Shown here: piece after piece, positions 16,462-25,906 of the stretch
Numbering within the stretch: the first letter of the stretch is position 1
How the letters are laid out: every line of letters starts with the position of its first letter
NCBI RefSeq assembly: GCF_007725405.1
Contig: NZ_CP042163.1
Coordinates: forward strand, 1,364,001 to 1,428,000
From: Shouchella miscanthi
Lineage (GTDB): Bacteria; Bacillota; Bacilli; Bacillales; Bacillaceae_D
DNA: 64,000 nucleotides
Direction: 5' to 3'
The notes under the pieces: generated by a model
The model's input: only the letters and a program-made list of their open reading frames with translations
Told to the model about the DNA's origin: nothing
Databases searched by the model: none
Program-made: the position numbers and the translations under genes

Positions 16462-17329
16462 CTAACCAACTGTCAACAAGTTCACGATTTTGTTCAATCC
16501 ACTGTCTAGCCGCTTCTTCGTCATCATCTAATTCCGCTTGTAACTGAAGAAGTTCTCCAAGTGTTTCATCTGTGAATTTAGCATTATTAAGCCACGTGAT
16601 AACGTCTGAATGATCTTCCGCTAATCCATTTCGAGCGAGATAATAAATATCGTCTGGCTCACCATAAATGCGGTCTGGATCATCAAGAAATTTCAAGTCA
16701 TATTCTCCTAAAGTCCAGTGTGGGCTCCATAATGTAACAACAATAGGCTCTTCATTTTGATAAGCATTTTGAAGTTCTGCAACCATCGCTTGTTCAGACG
16801 AAGCTGCAAGTGAGAAATCTTCTAGTCCATAATGAGGAATTACGTCATCTTCTGTTAACCCCATTAACGCTGAGCCTGGATCAATGCCATAAATGGTCCC
16901 ATTAAGCTCGTCATAAGCATCTGGGAGATCAGCTATTGACTGAATATCTTCCATATATGTAGGCACCGCAAGCCCTAATGTGGCGCCTTCATAGAGCACA
17001 CCATCTTCTTGAACATCAAGTTTATCATTATTCTCGTCAATGTAAGCTTTATCTGTTAATGGTAACCAAGTGTTAAAGCCGATGTCATAATCTCCTTGCT
17101 CTACACCTGAAAATAAAAATGCTTTTTCAACAGAAGCTAGTTCAACATCATAGCCCTGTTCTTCTAAAAGCTGCTCCCAAACGTGGGAAAATGCGATCGC
17201 CTCTGCGTATAAATTATAGCCTATCTGAATAGAACCAGTTGAATCGCCTTGATTGCTGTTATCGCTTCCACATGCGCTTAAAGAAACCATGGTAGCGAAT
17301 GCAGTTGCGACAAGGTAATGCTTTTTCAT
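16454..17329 (-). CDS. Glycine betaine/proline-type ABC substrate-binding lipoprotein
   Basis: A 291-residue OpuAC/ProX-type binding protein. The signal peptide ends in a lipobox (SLSAC), giving a membrane-anchored lipoprotein. The mature part carries Trp-rich ligand motifs (FNTWLPLTDKAY and LWSPHWTLGEYDLKFLDDP), typical of quaternary-amine binding. The start is ATG 17329 (MKKHYLV), since upstream residues lack signal-peptide character; GAGGAGG lies twelve bases before it. No ATPase or permease gene is adjacent, so it is an orphan binding protein that would have to work with a transporter encoded elsewhere. Confidence 0.85.
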   Translation of the reverse strand: MKKHYLVATAFATMVSLSACGSDNSNQGDSTGSIQIGYNLYAEAIAFSHVWEQLLEEQGYDVELASVEKAFLFSGVEQGDYDIGFNTWLPLTDKAYIDENNDKLDVQEDGVLYEGATLGLAVPTYMEDIQSIADLPDAYDELNGTIYGIDPGSALMGLTEDDVIPHYGLEDFSLAASSEQAMVAELQNAYQNEEPIVVTLWSPHWTLGEYDLKFLDDPDRIYGEPDDIYYLARNGLAEDHSDVITWLNNAKFTDETLGELLQLQAELDDDEEAARQWIEQNRELVDSWLEK

Positions 17330-17446
17330 AGTGACATGTTTCCTCCTCATTGAAATACATAAGTTAAACCTTACCATATTGTTTCGAATCGTACATCTTT
17401 TATGCACAGGATAATCAGGTTTGTTAGGGAGAAGAAGAGGGAACTA

Positions 17447-17478
17447 CTAAAAAACACCCCATCCTATAAGGGGGTGCT
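17447..17478 (-). terminator. Intrinsic terminator
   Basis: On the minus strand, AGCACCCC pairs with GGGGTGTT and is followed by six T residues. It ends the 57-residue minus-strand gene. Confidence 0.85.
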
Positions 17479-17487
17479 CGTAAGCCA

Positions 17488-17661
17488 TTATGGTCGAAAT
17501 ACTTTATTTACTTTCCAGTGCATTTCAGGGAATGTATTTAAATTTAGTTTTGAAGCTAAATGGTCTGCATGTTCATAAGAGGAAAATAACTTGTCATAAG
17601 GTGTAGAGGAGTTTTTTAGCGACTGAGTATAGCCATCGACGATACGGGTTACAGCGTACAT
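17488..17661 (-). CDS. Small hypothetical protein (57 residues)
   Basis: A 57-residue soluble protein beginning MYAVTRIVDGYTQSL, with an ATG behind a good GGAAGGAG ribosome site and a clear terminator just after the stop. The sequence is rich in aromatic and Ser/Thr residues and ends HWKVNKVFRP. I do not recognise the family. The complete expression context (ribosome site plus own terminator) makes it a likely real gene. Confidence 0.6.
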   Translation of the reverse strand: MYAVTRIVDGYTQSLKNSSTPYDKLFSSYEHADHLASKLNLNTFPEMHWKVNKVFRP

Positions 17662-17851
17662 ACAACGAACTCCTTCCCTCTTGCTCTTAACTGTATTATG
17701 GCATACATAAAGAGGGACTTCATTATAAATTTTCTGAAAAAAGAGCGAGCTTTTGTAGGATTTTGTAGAATGTGCATTAAATGTATCGAGCTTGATGTGA
17801 ATGTACGCATTTTTGTCGAGTAAAGATTAGGTTCTTGAGGTGAAAATATTA

Positions 17852-17998
17852 ATGGATACAATGATTTGGATCATTATTGCGGTTATTTTGTTTGTCATCT
17901 TAGCAGGTGTAACGAAAGCCATTTTACGTATAGCCTTTTCGTTAGCAGCGGTTGCAGCCGTTATCTTTTTCATTTGGCAATTGATTAGTAGTATGTAA
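17852..17998 (+). CDS. Small membrane protein (48 residues)
   Basis: A 48-residue protein that is almost entirely hydrophobic: helix about 4-22, a short basic turn (TKAILR), then helix about 28-46. The ATG is nine bases after a TTGAGGTG ribosome site. It is probably a two-helix hairpin in the cytoplasmic membrane. I do not recognise the family. It lies between the divergent 57-residue gene and the convergent lipid kinase. Confidence 0.6.
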   Translation: MDTMIWIIIAVILFVILAGVTKAILRIAFSLAAVAAVIFFIWQLISSM

Positions 17999-18082
17999 GT
18001 GTATGATACGAACAAAAGGCAAGTGGTTATCTGGTTAAAACTAGTTCACGAGCGCGTTAAACGACGGTTTTTTTGCGCTCGT

Positions 18083-18973
18083 TTACTTGTTTAGTGGTAC
18101 AAGGACATCTATATAACTAGGGACAAGTTCAATCGTGACAGGTAATGACATTCCTGACTCTCCATCAACATTCGTCGTTAATTCACTTTCTGCCGATACG
18201 TGAACGCGCTTTGCTTTGAAGGCATGAACGTATTTACTATGCTCTAAAGTACCGGCTAGTAAGGAAGTACCAACCACAGCTGTATTTAATAAATTCGTAT
18301 CTTGTATGATGAAGCAATGTAAATAACCGTCGTCAATTTCTGCTGAAGGTGCTAGCTGTTCAAAGCCACCAACTGAATTCGTTAAGGCTGCAATAAAGAG
18401 TAATGCTCGTCCTTCCCATGTTTGCTCATCGTATTCGACACTCATTGTGCATGAAGCATCACCTGCGAACGTTTTAATGCCTTCTTTTACATATGCAAAA
18501 AAACCGAGTTTTGATTTATCTTCTGATGGAACTTCTGATAGTGAGGTAGCTAATTGACCAGCTGCTACAACATTGATAAATAATTGGTCATTTATTCTAC
18601 CAATATCTGCTCTGCGTGTAGTGGTGGAACGTAACATGTCAATTGCTTTTTCTGGTTGTAAAGGAATATGAAGTGCTCGAGCAAAATCATTTACTGTACC
18701 AAGTGGAATAACGGCTAGTTTGGGTCGATATGTTTGGTCAATCATGCCGTTTATCGTCTCGTGTAGCGTCCCATCTCCACCAAGGGATACAACTAAGTCG
18801 ATTTTTTTCTCGCACGCCTCTATACAAAAAGAGGTTGCGTCAAACTCTTTTTGTGTCTCTTTTACTGCAACTGTATAGCCTATATCTTCTAGCAAGCGAG
18901 ATGCTTGTTCGCCATACGTGCGTGCTTTTTCTTTACCTGAACTTGGATTTAAGATAATGAGTGCTTGTTTCAT
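18083..18973 (-). CDS. Diacylglycerol/lipid kinase family protein
   Basis: A 296-residue YegS/BmrU/DgkB-type lipid kinase. The nucleotide-binding motif LVVSLGGDGTLHETINGM is at about 60-77, and the PLGTVNDFARALHIP substrate-site motif is at about 98-112. The C-terminal beta domain carries NVDGESG near 275. It phosphorylates diacylglycerol or a related lipid at the inner membrane face. B. subtilis has several paralogues, and the exact substrate is not clear. The gene is single on the minus strand. Confidence 0.9.
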   Translation of the reverse strand: MKQALIILNPSSGKEKARTYGEQASRLLEDIGYTVAVKETQKEFDATSFCIEACEKKIDLVVSLGGDGTLHETINGMIDQTYRPKLAVIPLGTVNDFARALHIPLQPEKAIDMLRSTTTRRADIGRINDQLFINVVAAGQLATSLSEVPSEDKSKLGFFAYVKEGIKTFAGDASCTMSVEYDEQTWEGRALLFIAALTNSVGGFEQLAPSAEIDDGYLHCFIIQDTNLLNTAVVGTSLLAGTLEHSKYVHAFKAKRVHVSAESELTTNVDGESGMSLPVTIELVPSYIDVLVPLNK

Positions 18974-19095
18974 CGATTTTCACCTCTAGCAAAGTTATCA
19001 TAGTTTAGTTTTCTCATATCCACAGTAAATTTGCACGTAATTGAAACCCAAATCCATTTCACTCGTAGTATACTGTGAGGGGAAGGGGAGAGTCG

Positions 19096-20904
19096 ATGTT
19101 TTTTTGGATTATGATTATGGGGTTAACGTGTTTAAATTTAAATCCGGTTGAATGGGTGCGCGGCATGAAACAAATGCCAAAGCAATGGTTGTTGAGCCAA
19201 GTACTCCGCTACGGAATTGGAGTAGTGTTAAGTTTTGTTATTATTTATATTTTATTAGTGGATCATTCACTTACTGGATTTTTGAATAGTTTCGGATTTA
19301 TCGTTGCCTTAAACTTGCTTGTATCAGGTTTTTTTCAAGCAGCGAAAGGGTTATCTACCGCAACTAAAAAGAAAAAAGTGCAGAAACTTAAAAAAGGTAA
19401 TGTTCGCTTAACTCAAGCAGGAATTGGTGCTGTTTTATTTGTTGGGTTGCTTATTATGAACATTGTATACCCACTAACCATCACGCAACAATTAAGTGAA
19501 TTAGGTGAAATTGAGATTTCAACCGATTCAATTGATTCAGTAACGGAAGAAAGCGTTCGATCCGTTCCACATTCTTATGCTCGATACAAATCGGAAATTG
19601 TATTCGGGAATATAGAGAACTATTCCTTTTATGAACTAGGCGAGTCCGCCATTCAGCGAATTGATGGCGAATTATACTGGGTATCGCCAATTGAATATTC
19701 TAGTGTCTGGCGTTGGCTGAGAGCGGATAGCGCACCTGGTTACGTTATGGTTAGTGCAGAGAATCCAAACGCAGAAGCGGTACTCGTTGATGACTATGAA
19801 ATGACGTATGTACCGAGTGCTTTTTTAGGAGAAAACTTAGAAAGGCATATTAGAAGTCTTTATGGTGACGTTATATTGATTGATTATTCTTTCGAACCGG
19901 ATAATGATGGAAATCCTTATTACGCGTATTCCTATGCGTACTATGACCATTACCGTAGTGCACCGAAAGCAGATGGCGTTATTTTAGTTGACCCAGTTAC
20001 AGGAGAAACGCAGAAGTATGCGTTAGGGGAACAACCCGACTTTATCGATAATGCTATTCATTATTCATTAGCACTTGATTATGCGTACTGGTTTGGAACG
20101 TACAGCAATGGATTAATTAATTCTTTATTTGCCAAAGAAGGGGTACACCAACCAACGAGTGATGAAGAGATGATTGGTGTGCTTGGACCAGATGGGAATA
20201 TGTATTGGATGATCGATCATATGAGACCCAATCAGGAATCCAACGCAATGGTAGGCTTTACGATGGTTAATGCCCAAACAGGAGATGCGACCTATTATGC
20301 AGGAACATCTGGTATGACGAATGCTAGAGGTGCAAGGGATGCCGTGAATCGCTCATTCCAACGTGAGCAATGGGAAGGTACACAACCTGTTTTGTACTCA
20401 ATCTATGATAACTACACATGGGTAGTACCGGTAGTGGATCAAAGTGGGTTAATGCGTGAAATTGCTATGGTTCATGCTGACACGTCAAGCGTTGCTACTG
20501 GAACATCGAGAGAGGAAGCGTTTCACCATTATCGTCAAATGTTAGCAAACGATTTAGGAACAGATGATTATATACCGACGAATCTACTAGATGAGTTAGA
20601 GGTTGAAGGAACTGTATATCGAGTGAGTCAAGTATCTAATTCTCGTTTCATCCAAGTGCTACTAGAGGGAGAAAGTCGTGTATTAGAATTTGATATGACA
20701 GGAAATGCAGCTGCTGTATTCATTCAGCCAGGGGACGAAATTGAAGTCATTGTGAACGATACCGGAGAAAGTGTTTTGCCAGTTATTGAATTCATTAACC
20801 TTACGACGGATGAAGAATTTGGAGAGATCGAAGACTTTGAGTTAGAGGATGAAAATGAACAAGAAGTGAACGAAGAGGGAGATGTAGACTCTTCAGACGA
20901 GTAA
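19096..20904 (+). CDS. Large membrane-anchored protein of unknown function
   Basis: A 602-residue protein. The N-terminal part has three or four hydrophobic segments (about 1-15, 38-58, 68-88 and 115-135) and a basic Lys stretch (KKKKVQKLKKG) in between. A large hydrophilic domain then follows (about 140-570) with Tyr-rich motifs such as PYYAYSYAYYDHY and VILVDPVTGE. The last 30 residues are extremely acidic. ATG 19096 after GGGGAGA was chosen over the GTG at 19075. The large domain probably lies outside the cell. I do not recognise a catalytic motif or name a family. The gene is monocistronic, with a strong terminator. Confidence 0.75.
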   Translation: MFFWIMIMGLTCLNLNPVEWVRGMKQMPKQWLLSQVLRYGIGVVLSFVIIYILLVDHSLTGFLNSFGFIVALNLLVSGFFQAAKGLSTATKKKKVQKLKKGNVRLTQAGIGAVLFVGLLIMNIVYPLTITQQLSELGEIEISTDSIDSVTEESVRSVPHSYARYKSEIVFGNIENYSFYELGESAIQRIDGELYWVSPIEYSSVWRWLRADSAPGYVMVSAENPNAEAVLVDDYEMTYVPSAFLGENLERHIRSLYGDVILIDYSFEPDNDGNPYYAYSYAYYDHYRSAPKADGVILVDPVTGETQKYALGEQPDFIDNAIHYSLALDYAYWFGTYSNGLINSLFAKEGVHQPTSDEEMIGVLGPDGNMYWMIDHMRPNQESNAMVGFTMVNAQTGDATYYAGTSGMTNARGARDAVNRSFQREQWEGTQPVLYSIYDNYTWVVPVVDQSGLMREIAMVHADTSSVATGTSREEAFHHYRQMLANDLGTDDYIPTNLLDELEVEGTVYRVSQVSNSRFIQVLLEGESRVLEFDMTGNAAAVFIQPGDEIEVIVNDTGESVLPVIEFINLTTDEEFGEIEDFELEDENEQEVNEEGDVDSSDE

Positions 20905-20915
20905 GAAATCTAGCC

Positions 20916-20963
20916 CGCTGTAAACGGTGATTCTGTGAAGAATCATTTGTTTACAGCGTTTTT
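20916..20963 (+). terminator. Strong intrinsic terminator
   Basis: CGCTGTAAAC pairs with GTTTACAGCG, extended by an inner GATTCT/AGAATC stem, and is followed by five T residues. Confidence 0.92.
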
Positions 20964-21203
20964 ATATGAATATAATACTTCATTATTATTCGACAAAAAT
21001 TGCAAATAATTAAAATGTGTGATAAATTATATGAAATCGTTGAAGAAATAAAGGGAATTGTCGTTAAATAGAGAATATAGAGGAGGAGTCTAGGGAAAAT
21101 TTTTACTAGATAAAACTATTTAAAAACTTAAAAAACATTGTTATATGAATCAATCTTATGTATTGTTATACGTATCTTTAGTAGTGCCGTAAGGGGGGGT
21201 CTA

Positions 21204-22193
21204 ATGGATAACATTGTGCTTCAATTGAAAGATTTACAAACGACTTTTCAATCTGGTAGAAAATCTGTGCCAGCTGTTGATGGCGTTAGTATTCAACTAC
21301 ATAAAGGTGAAGTTGTCGGAATTGTAGGTGAATCGGGTTGTGGGAAAAGCGTAACGTCCTTATCCATCATGCGACTTATTCCAAGCCCGCCTGGGAAAAT
21401 TAGTAGAGGTGAAATTCTCTTTAATGGGGAGAACCTCGTTACTGTTTCGAACAAGAGAATGAAGAAAATAAGAGGAAAAGAAATCTCCATGATTTTTCAG
21501 GAGCCGATGACTTCTTTAAATCCTCTGTTCACTATTGGAAATCAACTTGTTGAAGCCATTCGTAATCACAATAACCTATCAAAGAAAGAGGCGCTAGAAA
21601 AGGCCATCCAGTTAGTCGAGATGGTCGGTATTCCTCGTGCAAGAGAAATTGTTGAAAGTTATCCGCATCAATTATCTGGCGGAATGCGTCAGCGGATTAT
21701 GATTGCGATGGCGATGTCGTGTGACCCTGAAGTATTAATTGCAGACGAACCGACAACGGCTCTCGATGTAACCATTCAAGCACAAATTCTAGATTTGATG
21801 AGGGAATTGAATCAAGAAAAAGGAACAGCTATTTTATTTATTACACATGATTTAGGCGTAGTAGCCGACATATGTAATCGTGTTGTCGTGATGTATGCAG
21901 GTCAAGTTGTTGAAGAAGGATCGACCCGAATGATTTTAAAAGATCCAAAACATCCCTATACTCAAGGGTTGATTCGTTCATTGCCAAATATGGCTGAAAA
22001 GCAACAGACGCTTTATTCGATTCCAGGCACAGTGCCACAGCCAGGATCTATTGAAAACGGCTGTCGTTTTGCAGATCGTTGTGAATTTGCTTTTGATGCA
22101 TGTTTCTTCGAAGATCCAGCTTTACTCGATTTAGAAGAAGGTCGTGCTTGTCGCTGTCTGCTATACAAGGAGGAACAAGAAAGTGTCGGCTAA
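21204..22193 (+). CDS. Oligopeptide ABC transporter ATP-binding protein (AppD/DppD type)
   Basis: A 329-residue ATPase. Walker A GESGCGKS is at about 41-48, the signature LSGGMRQR at about 155-162, Walker [13 protein letters not shown] at about 176-187 and the switch region ITHDLGVVA near 210. The C-terminal peptide-transporter extension has the Cys cluster [14 protein letters not shown]. The upstream frame opens at 21138, but ATG 21204 sits right behind a GGGGGGG ribosome site. First gene of a D-F-A-B-C operon, the order of B. subtilis app. It powers import of oligopeptides together with the next four gene products. Confidence 0.92.
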   Translation: MDNIVLQLKDLQTTFQSGRKSVPAVDGVSIQLHKGEVVGIVGESGCGKSVTSLSIMRLIPSPPGKISRGEILFNGENLVTVSNKRMKKIRGKEISMIFQEPMTSLNPLFTIGNQLVEAIRNHNNLSKKEALEKAIQLVEMVGIPRAREIVESYPHQLSGGMRQRIMIAMAMSCDPEVLIADEPTTALDVTIQAQILDLMRELNQEKGTAILFITHDLGVVADICNRVVVMYAGQVVEEGSTRMILKDPKHPYTQGLIRSLPNMAEKQQTLYSIPGTVPQPGSIENGCRFADRCEFAFDACFFEDPALLDLEEGRACRCLLYKEEQESVG

Positions 22194-23181
22194 GCCCTTA
22201 CTAGAAATTAAAAACTTGAAGACGTACTTTGATATTAAAGGTGGCGCTTTATCTAAGAAAGTAGGAGAAGTGAAAGCGGTTGATGGCGTATCCTTCTCCG
22301 TAGAAGAAGGGGAAATCGTCGGGATTGTTGGCGAATCTGGTTGTGGGAAATCAACAACTGGAAAATCGATCTTGCGGTTAATTGAGCCAACATCCGGAGA
22401 GGTTCATTTTAATGGAGAAAATATATTGGCGCTTCCTGATGAAAAAGTTAGAAAAATCAGAAGAGATATGCAGATTATTTTTCAGGATCCTTATGCCTCA
22501 TTAAACCCTCGTCATAAAGTAGGGAAAATAATTGGTGAGCCAATGCTTATCCATGGAATAGGCGATAAACAAGAACGAAAAAAACGCGTAGAAGAATTGC
22601 TTGAAAAAGTAGGTTTGCGAAAAGAGCATGCCAATCGGTACCCTCATCAGTTCAGTGGTGGCCAAAGACAGCGAATCGGAATTGCTCGGGCGTTAGCGGT
22701 TCATCCGAAACTAATTATTTGTGATGAACCAGTGTCTGCTTTAGATGTTTCTGTACAATCGCAAATTCTTAACCTAATGGAGTCATTGAAGGACGAATTT
22801 AAGTTAACCTACGTGTTTATCGCCCATGATTTAAGTGTTGTGAAACACATAAGTGATCGTGTTGGAGTCATGTATTTAGGCAAGATGGTAGAACTCGCTT
22901 CAAGTGACGCTCTATATGAAGAACCGAAGCACCCATATACAAAAGCACTATTGTCTTCTGTTCCAATACCTGATCCTGATTTGAAATCAGAGCGAACGAT
23001 TTTAAAAGGAGATGTACCGAGTCCGTCAAATCCGCCGAATGGCTGTACGTTTCATACAAGATGTCCGAATGTAATGGATATTTGTAAAACAGCAGTACCA
23101 GTCTGGCAGGAAGTGGAACCAAACCATCGCGTTGCGTGCCATTTATTCAATCAAAATGATGAAAAGGGGATTATTCAATGA
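22183..23181 (+). CDS. Oligopeptide ABC transporter ATP-binding protein (AppF/DppF type)
   Basis: A 332-residue ATPase, the second nucleotide-binding subunit. Walker [10 protein letters not shown] is at about 52-60, [14 protein letters not shown] follows the Q-loop, the signature is [15 protein letters not shown] near 160, and Walker B is [14 protein letters not shown] near 180. The C-terminal Cys motif [14 protein letters not shown] is present. A GTG start overlaps the end of the upstream gene and follows AAGGAGGAAC. Its TGA overlaps the ATG of the binding protein, indicating tight coupling. Confidence 0.92.
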   Translation: MSAKPLLEIKNLKTYFDIKGGALSKKVGEVKAVDGVSFSVEEGEIVGIVGESGCGKSTTGKSILRLIEPTSGEVHFNGENILALPDEKVRKIRRDMQIIFQDPYASLNPRHKVGKIIGEPMLIHGIGDKQERKKRVEELLEKVGLRKEHANRYPHQFSGGQRQRIGIARALAVHPKLIICDEPVSALDVSVQSQILNLMESLKDEFKLTYVFIAHDLSVVKHISDRVGVMYLGKMVELASSDALYEEPKHPYTKALLSSVPIPDPDLKSERTILKGDVPSPSNPPNGCTFHTRCPNVMDICKTAVPVWQEVEPNHRVACHLFNQNDEKGIIQ

Positions 23182-24827
23182 AAAAAGTAAAAATGAATTT
23201 AATTTCAGTATCATGCTTGTCTCTTTTATTATTGGCAGCTTGTGGAGGCGATGAAGATACAGCAAGTGATGGAAACACAGATACAAATGACAATGGAAAT
23301 GGTACAGAGCAAACAGATGGCGGGGTATTGATTTTCGCTAGAGGCGGAGACTCACAAGGATTGGATCCTGGTGCCGTAACTGATGGAGAATCATCACGTG
23401 TAACAAAACAAATCTATGAAACATTAATTGAGTTTGAACAAGATTCATTTGAACTAAAAGAAGGGTTGGCGACAAACTGGGAGCCTAGTGAAGATGGATT
23501 AAGCTATGTCTTTACATTAAGAGAAGGTGTAACGTTCCATGATGGTACACCGTTTAACGCGGAGGCTGTTAAAGTCAATTTTGAACGTTGGGCAGATCCA
23601 GATCACGAATTTGCATTTCGAGATGAAGGCTATACGTACAGTGTATATGGAACACTATTTGGTGTAGGCGAAGAAGATGTCATTGAAGAAATTAACGTTG
23701 TTAGTGATTATGAAGTTGAATTTGTTTTAAATGAGCCGTTAGGTGCGTTTTTACAAAATGTTGCGGCAAGTTATTTTGGTATTATCTCTCCAGCGGCTTT
23801 AGAGGAATATGGGACAGATATTGACGAGAATCCAGTTGGAACGGGTCCGTTTAAGTTCGAAAGCTGGCAACGAGATTCAAGCATTGTATTAAAGAAAAAT
23901 GAAGATTATTGGGAAGAAGGACTTCCGTACTTAGATGGTGTTACGTTTTCTGTTATCGGCGACAATTCAGCGCGACTCTCTTCTCTCATGTCAGGTGATA
24001 TTGATTTAATGGATGGATTGTCACCAGATGATATCGCCCAAGTTGAAGGCGCAGATGGGTTCGAAATCTTTGAGCGTGTACCAAATAATATTGGGTACCT
24101 TGGTTTTAATACCGAAGTAGAGCCATTTGATGACCCACTCGTTCGAAAAGCATTTAACCATGCAATCGATAAAGAAGGTGTCATTGCAGCTGTATACGGT
24201 GGACAAGCTACCCCAGCTAAAAATGCAATCCCGGAAGATTACTTAGGACATAATGATGACATCGAAGATTACGAATATGATCTAGATTTAGCGAAAGAAC
24301 TCTTAGCAGAAGCAGGACTTGAAGATGGATTTGAATTTGATTTATGGACGATGCCTGTTGCTCGACCTTATATGCCAAATCCAATGCGCGCAGCTGAATT
24401 AATTCAAGCAGAATTAAGTGAATTGAATATTACCGCTAACATTGTAGAAAAAGAATGGGCTGTTTATTTAGAGGAAATTGAACTCGGCTATCATGATGTA
24501 TTTATGCTTGGATGGTCCGGTGTCAATGGCGATGCTGATTATTTCCTAGGAACCATTCTTCATACTGATGGTATTCCAGGAAGTAACCAAACGTTCTATA
24601 GCAATGAGGAAGTAGATGCACTATTGGATCAGGCAAAACGAACGGTCGATCCAGATGAGCGAGCGAACTTCTACGAAGAAGCACAAGTGCTCATTCATGA
24701 AGATGCGCCTATGGTTCCACTTGTTCATTCGATTCCCGTGTTAGCAGGTTCGGATATCATTTCTGGTTATGTTCCTCACCCATCAACGAGTGAAAGCTTG
24801 AAGCACGTTTCACTTACAAATCAATAA
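23178..24827 (+). CDS. Peptide ABC transporter substrate-binding lipoprotein (family 5)
   Basis: A 549-residue SBP family 5 lipoprotein. The signal peptide ends in a LLAAC lipobox (Cys about 21), followed by an Asp/Asn/Gly-rich linker. The mature domain has DSQGLDPGAVTDGESSRV, the REGVTFHDGTPFNAEAV motif at about 115-131, and NEEVDALLDQAKR near the C-terminus. It captures peptides outside the membrane for the AppD/F/B/C-type transporter encoded around it. The acidic composition is notable and fits an extracytoplasmic protein of an alkaliphile (inference). Confidence 0.92.
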   Translation: MKKVKMNLISVSCLSLLLLAACGGDEDTASDGNTDTNDNGNGTEQTDGGVLIFARGGDSQGLDPGAVTDGESSRVTKQIYETLIEFEQDSFELKEGLATNWEPSEDGLSYVFTLREGVTFHDGTPFNAEAVKVNFERWADPDHEFAFRDEGYTYSVYGTLFGVGEEDVIEEINVVSDYEVEFVLNEPLGAFLQNVAASYFGIISPAALEEYGTDIDENPVGTGPFKFESWQRDSSIVLKKNEDYWEEGLPYLDGVTFSVIGDNSARLSSLMSGDIDLMDGLSPDDIAQVEGADGFEIFERVPNNIGYLGFNTEVEPFDDPLVRKAFNHAIDKEGVIAAVYGGQATPAKNAIPEDYLGHNDDIEDYEYDLDLAKELLAEAGLEDGFEFDLWTMPVARPYMPNPMRAAELIQAELSELNITANIVEKEWAVYLEEIELGYHDVFMLGWSGVNGDADYFLGTILHTDGIPGSNQTFYSNEEVDALLDQAKRTVDPDERANFYEEAQVLIHEDAPMVPLVHSIPVLAGSDIISGYVPHPSTSESLKHVSLTNQ

Positions 24828-24835
24828 CATCGATG

Positions 24836-24870
24836 AAAGGCGGTAGCATGAATGCTGCTGCCTTCTTTAT
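24836..24870 (+). promoter_or_regulatory. Intra-operon stem-loop after the binding-protein gene
   Basis: AAGGCGGTAGC can pair, with wobble pairs, to GCTGCTGCCTT, followed by CTTT. It lies between the binding protein and the first permease. Such hairpins often stabilise the upstream message or partly terminate, giving excess binding protein; this is inferred. Confidence 0.6.
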
Positions 24871-24891
24871 CCAAAGAATAGAGGTGAAACT

Positions 24892-25893
24892 GTGTTTTCT
24901 TATATGTTACGAAGAATCGCTTTACTAATTCCTGTTTTAATTGGGATGACGGTTGTCACGTTTTCGATTATTTGGCTCATTCCTGGAAACCCAGCACAAA
25001 CAATCTTAGGCGAACAAGCTTCTCCTCAAGCAATTGCAGAATTAGAAGAGCAGCTAGGCTTAAACAACCCATTTTGGGTTCAATATGGTAGTTACATAGG
25101 AGATTTACTAACAGGCGATCTTGGGGTTTCCATGCGAACAAATAATGAAATCATTACCGAGATCTGGCCGTATTTAGCTGCAACGATGGAGCTAACGTTT
25201 TTTGCCATGTTATTTGCCATCATTATTGGCGTAAACGCAGGTATTGTCAGTGCGTGGAAACAAAATTCATTTTTTGATTATGCATGTATGCTTATCGCTC
25301 TTGTAGGGGTATCAATGCCGGTTTTCTGGTTGGCATTGATGGAGCAATGGATCTTTGCACAGGAGCTAGGTTGGCTTCCGACTGTTGGAAGAAGCGATCC
25401 ACGAGCACCGATTGAACCAATTACTCATTTTTATATTATTGACACGTTATTAAGAGGAAATTTTGATCAAACCATAACGGCTATACGCCATCTTGTTTTA
25501 CCTGTCATTGCTCTTGGGACGATCCCAATGGCGATTATTGCTAGGATGACACGGTCAAGCATGCTAGAAGTATTGCGGTCTGACTATATTCGTACGGTTC
25601 AAGCAAAAGGCTCTAGTCAAGGTATTGTCGTTTATAAACATGCACTAAAAAATGCATTTATCCCAGTATTAACGGTTGTAGGTTTACAAGCCGGCGCATT
25701 ACTCGGTGGAGCCATCCTAACGGAAACGATTTTCAGTTGGCCTGGGGTTGGTCGGTATATTTATGAGGGTATTTCGTATCGAGATTACCCAGTTATTCAG
25801 TCAGGCATTTTAATTGTTGCTACCATTTTTGTGTTTATTAATCTCATTGTCGATCTTCTTTATGCATCTATCGACCCGAGAATTAAATATTAA
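24892..25893 (+). CDS. Peptide ABC transporter permease (AppB/DppB type)
   Basis: A 333-residue inner-membrane permease with six membrane helices. The N-terminal MLRRIALLIPVLIGMTVVTF helix and GNPAQTILGEQASPQ loop are typical. The EAA coupling motif is seen around RSDYIRTVQAKGSSQGIVVYKHALKNAF (about 243-270). It pairs with the next permease to form the membrane channel. GTG start behind AGAGGTG. Confidence 0.92.
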   Translation: MFSYMLRRIALLIPVLIGMTVVTFSIIWLIPGNPAQTILGEQASPQAIAELEEQLGLNNPFWVQYGSYIGDLLTGDLGVSMRTNNEIITEIWPYLAATMELTFFAMLFAIIIGVNAGIVSAWKQNSFFDYACMLIALVGVSMPVFWLALMEQWIFAQELGWLPTVGRSDPRAPIEPITHFYIIDTLLRGNFDQTITAIRHLVLPVIALGTIPMAIIARMTRSSMLEVLRSDYIRTVQAKGSSQGIVVYKHALKNAFIPVLTVVGLQAGALLGGAILTETIFSWPGVGRYIYEGISYRDYPVIQSGILIVATIFVFINLIVDLLYASIDPRIKY

Positions 25894-25906
25894 GGGGGAT
25901 TAAGAG

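Noticed and set aside
18046-18080. ACGAGCGC/GCGCTCGT inverted repeat beside the lipid kinase gene
   Set aside because: A 19-base loop containing the T-run and no T-tract after the stem make a normal terminator unlikely; the structure is too weak to interpret.
21145-21192. 15-codon leader frame just before the peptide transporter operon
   Set aside because: No ribosome site, no competing RNA structures and no biased codons; probably chance.
20964-21203. CodY-like AT-rich motif upstream of the peptide transporter operon
   Set aside because: No segment matches the AATTTTCWGAAAATT consensus well enough in an AT-rich background.
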